NCBI GenBank assembly: GCA_937924685.1
Contig: CALEVN010000026.1
Span: forward strand, 1 to 64,000
DNA length: 64,000 nucleotides
Source of the DNA: an uncultured Candidatus Altimarinota bacterium
GTDB lineage: Bacteria > Patescibacteriota > Gracilibacteria > BD1-5 > JAGOOR01
Direction of reading: 5' to 3'
Below the pieces are notes generated by a model, which was not told the DNA's origin, did not search any database, and worked only from the letters and a program-made list of their open reading frames with translations. Shown piece by piece: positions 63,004 to 64,000 of this stretch. The translations under genes and the position numbers were made by a program. Every line of letters starts with the position of its first letter. Position 1 is the stretch's first letter.

Positions 63004-64000
63004 ATGAAACATAAAGGAATGCCTTTATTTCCTCATTTTCATATTATGTTTCCTGCTTTTATAGAGAGATTCAGAAAAGTGACAGCTGTAGTCGCTATTA
63101 CGACTCTTGTTTTTTCTTTCATTAGTCCAGCATTTGCTGCTTCCACTTTTGATTCTGTTTCTGTTGGTTCTCAGACAGGATCGATAAATGCAGGTACAGC
63201 TGGAAGTGTGACCTATGTTGTTACGGTAAACAGATCTGGCAGCGGAGCACTCAGTGTCTCTTTGTCGGCCAGTGGTCTACCATCTGGAGTCACTGCTAGT
63301 TTTTCACCATCAACGGTTTCATTTAGCGGAAATTCACCTACATCTAACACCTCGACTTTGACCCTTACCTCGACTAATTTAACTCCTTCTGGCACAACTA
63401 CTTTCACAGTTCAGGGTAGTGGTGGAAGTACACACACAGCTAATGGTACTCTTTTGGTTGGTAGTTCGGACACAACTCCACCAACTATCTCAAATATTAC
63501 TTCTACAACAGTTGACGGTAAATATAAGGCTGGCGTCTCTATTCCTCTGAATGTGACATTTTCTGAGTCTGTTACTTCGACAGGGAATGTCACTCTCACG
63601 ACTGATACTGGTCGCACCTGTACTTTCACAGTTACCTCGAGCACGACAGGAAGCTGTAACTATATAATCCAGGCTGGTGATACATCTGCCGATCTCACGG
63701 TATCATCTGTCTCTGGTACGATAAAAGATGCTGCCAACAATGCGATGACAAACTTCACTCCTACCACGAATCTCGCTGCAAATAAAAATATCATCATCGA
63801 CACTACAGCTCCAACTATTACGCTTCTTGGATCAACACCAGTTACTGTCGAAGTTGGCTCTGTCTATAGTGATGCAGGAGCAACTGCGACAGATAGTGTC
63901 GATGGAAGCCGAACAGCAAATATCGTTACAGTAAATTCTGTTAATGCCAATGTCGTAGGAAACTATACTGTCACCTACAATGTCTCTGATGTAGCCGGAA
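63004..64000 (+). CDS. Large secreted Ig-like repeat adhesin (partial, runs off window)
   Basis: The frame is open from ATG 63004 to the window end (332 codons). A long signal peptide (MKHKGMPLF, then a helix VTAVVAITTLVFSFISPAFA|A) is followed by Ser/Thr-rich strands: STFDSVSVGSQTGSINAGTA, an IPTL/Ig-like repeat, then TTPPTISNITSTTVDGKYKAG and FSESVTST (the Big/cadherin-like 'exceptional' repeat), and TTAPTITLLGSTPVTVEVGS followed by YSDAGATATDSVDGS, the signature of DUF5011/HYR-like bacterial Ig domains. None of its roughly 33 glycines is UGA. Likely surface adhesin; the C-terminus is beyond the window. Confidence 0.85.
   Translation, partial: MKHKGMPLFPHFHIMFPAFIERFRKVTAVVAITTLVFSFISPAFAASTFDSVSVGSQTGSINAGTAGSVTYVVTVNRSGSGALSVSLSASGLPSGVTASFSPSTVSFSGNSPTSNTSTLTLTSTNLTPSGTTTFTVQGSGGSTHTANGTLLVGSSDTTPPTISNITSTTVDGKYKAGVSIPLNVTFSESVTSTGNVTLTTDTGRTCTFTVTSSTTGSCNYIIQAGDTSADLTVSSVSGTIKDAANNAMTNFTPTTNLAANKNIIIDTTAPTITLLGSTPVTVEVGSVYSDAGATATDSVDGSRTANIVTVNSVNANVVGNYTVTYNVSDVAG

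Noticed and set aside
1..64000. CRISPR arrays, insertion sequences, prophage or rRNA genes
   Set aside because: No regularly spaced direct repeats, transposase motifs, phage structural genes or rRNA sequences were seen; only one tRNA gene was found.

Overview
The window reads as a chromosomal segment of a Candidate Phyla Radiation bacterium that translates UGA as glycine (genetic code 25), so Candidatus Gracilibacteria (BD1-5/GN02) or Absconditabacteria (SR1). This follows from the sequence. Under the standard code, gyrA, infB, miaB, uvrA, uvrB, clpB, radA, rnc, nusB, murB, hrcA and a homoserine dehydrogenase are all broken by TGA. The breaks fall at positions that are glycine in those families: MurB GLPGSVGG has three TGAs, UvrA has one in its Walker A and one in its ABC signature, MiaB one in LLGQNVNSY, and the homoserine dehydrogenase two in GYGTVG. 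Real stops are TAA or TAG, and TGG is tryptophan. All gene coordinates below are read through TGA. Genes are tightly packed, often overlapping or 1-20 nt apart, and start codons rarely have a strong Shine-Dalgarno sequence.

Layout. 1-4.3 kb: a fibrinogen-domain membrane protein, an ECF sigma factor with a putative anti-sigma partner, a small secreted protein and a methyltransferase. 4.4-21.5 kb: housekeeping genes (murA, recA, gyrA, miaB, infB, a DMT transporter, homoserine dehydrogenase) interrupted by solitary, UGA-rich genes of unknown function, each with its own promoter. 21.6-23.9 kb: a pseudopilin operon. 24-27.7 kb: a HARE-HTH/sigma-like regulator, nusB-rnc, and rpsF-ssb-rpsR with a probable rpmF downstream. 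28-42 kb: hrcA, then a long envelope block of two SLH proteins, LemA, a TPM-domain protein, a 1737-residue PKD protein, a second PKD membrane protein and a PrsW-like protease. 42.2-50.3 kb: clpB behind a CIRCE-like operator, a thrombospondin-type-3-repeat protein and a DUF2339-like membrane protein. 50.3-56.1 kb (minus strand): radA, a GtrA-like protein, tRNA-Leu(GAG), a channel-like protein, uvrB and an S41 protease. 56.3-64 kb: a membrane pair, comF, uvrA-murB and the start of a large adhesin.

How it fits together. DNA repair and competence (recA, radA, uvrA, uvrB, ssb, comF, pseudopilins), peptidoglycan synthesis (murA, murB) and translation are present. About a third of the window goes to surface and envelope proteins, as expected of an episymbiont or predator with few biosynthetic genes. 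HrcA, encoded here, probably controls clpB, also here, through the inverted repeat that covers the clpB -10 box.

Two genes, a nucleotidyltransferase and an SLH protein, are split by single-base changes in A/T homopolymers. UGA use is uneven: zero in recA, murA, ssb, rpsF and rpsR, but 4-14 per gene in the orphan genes.
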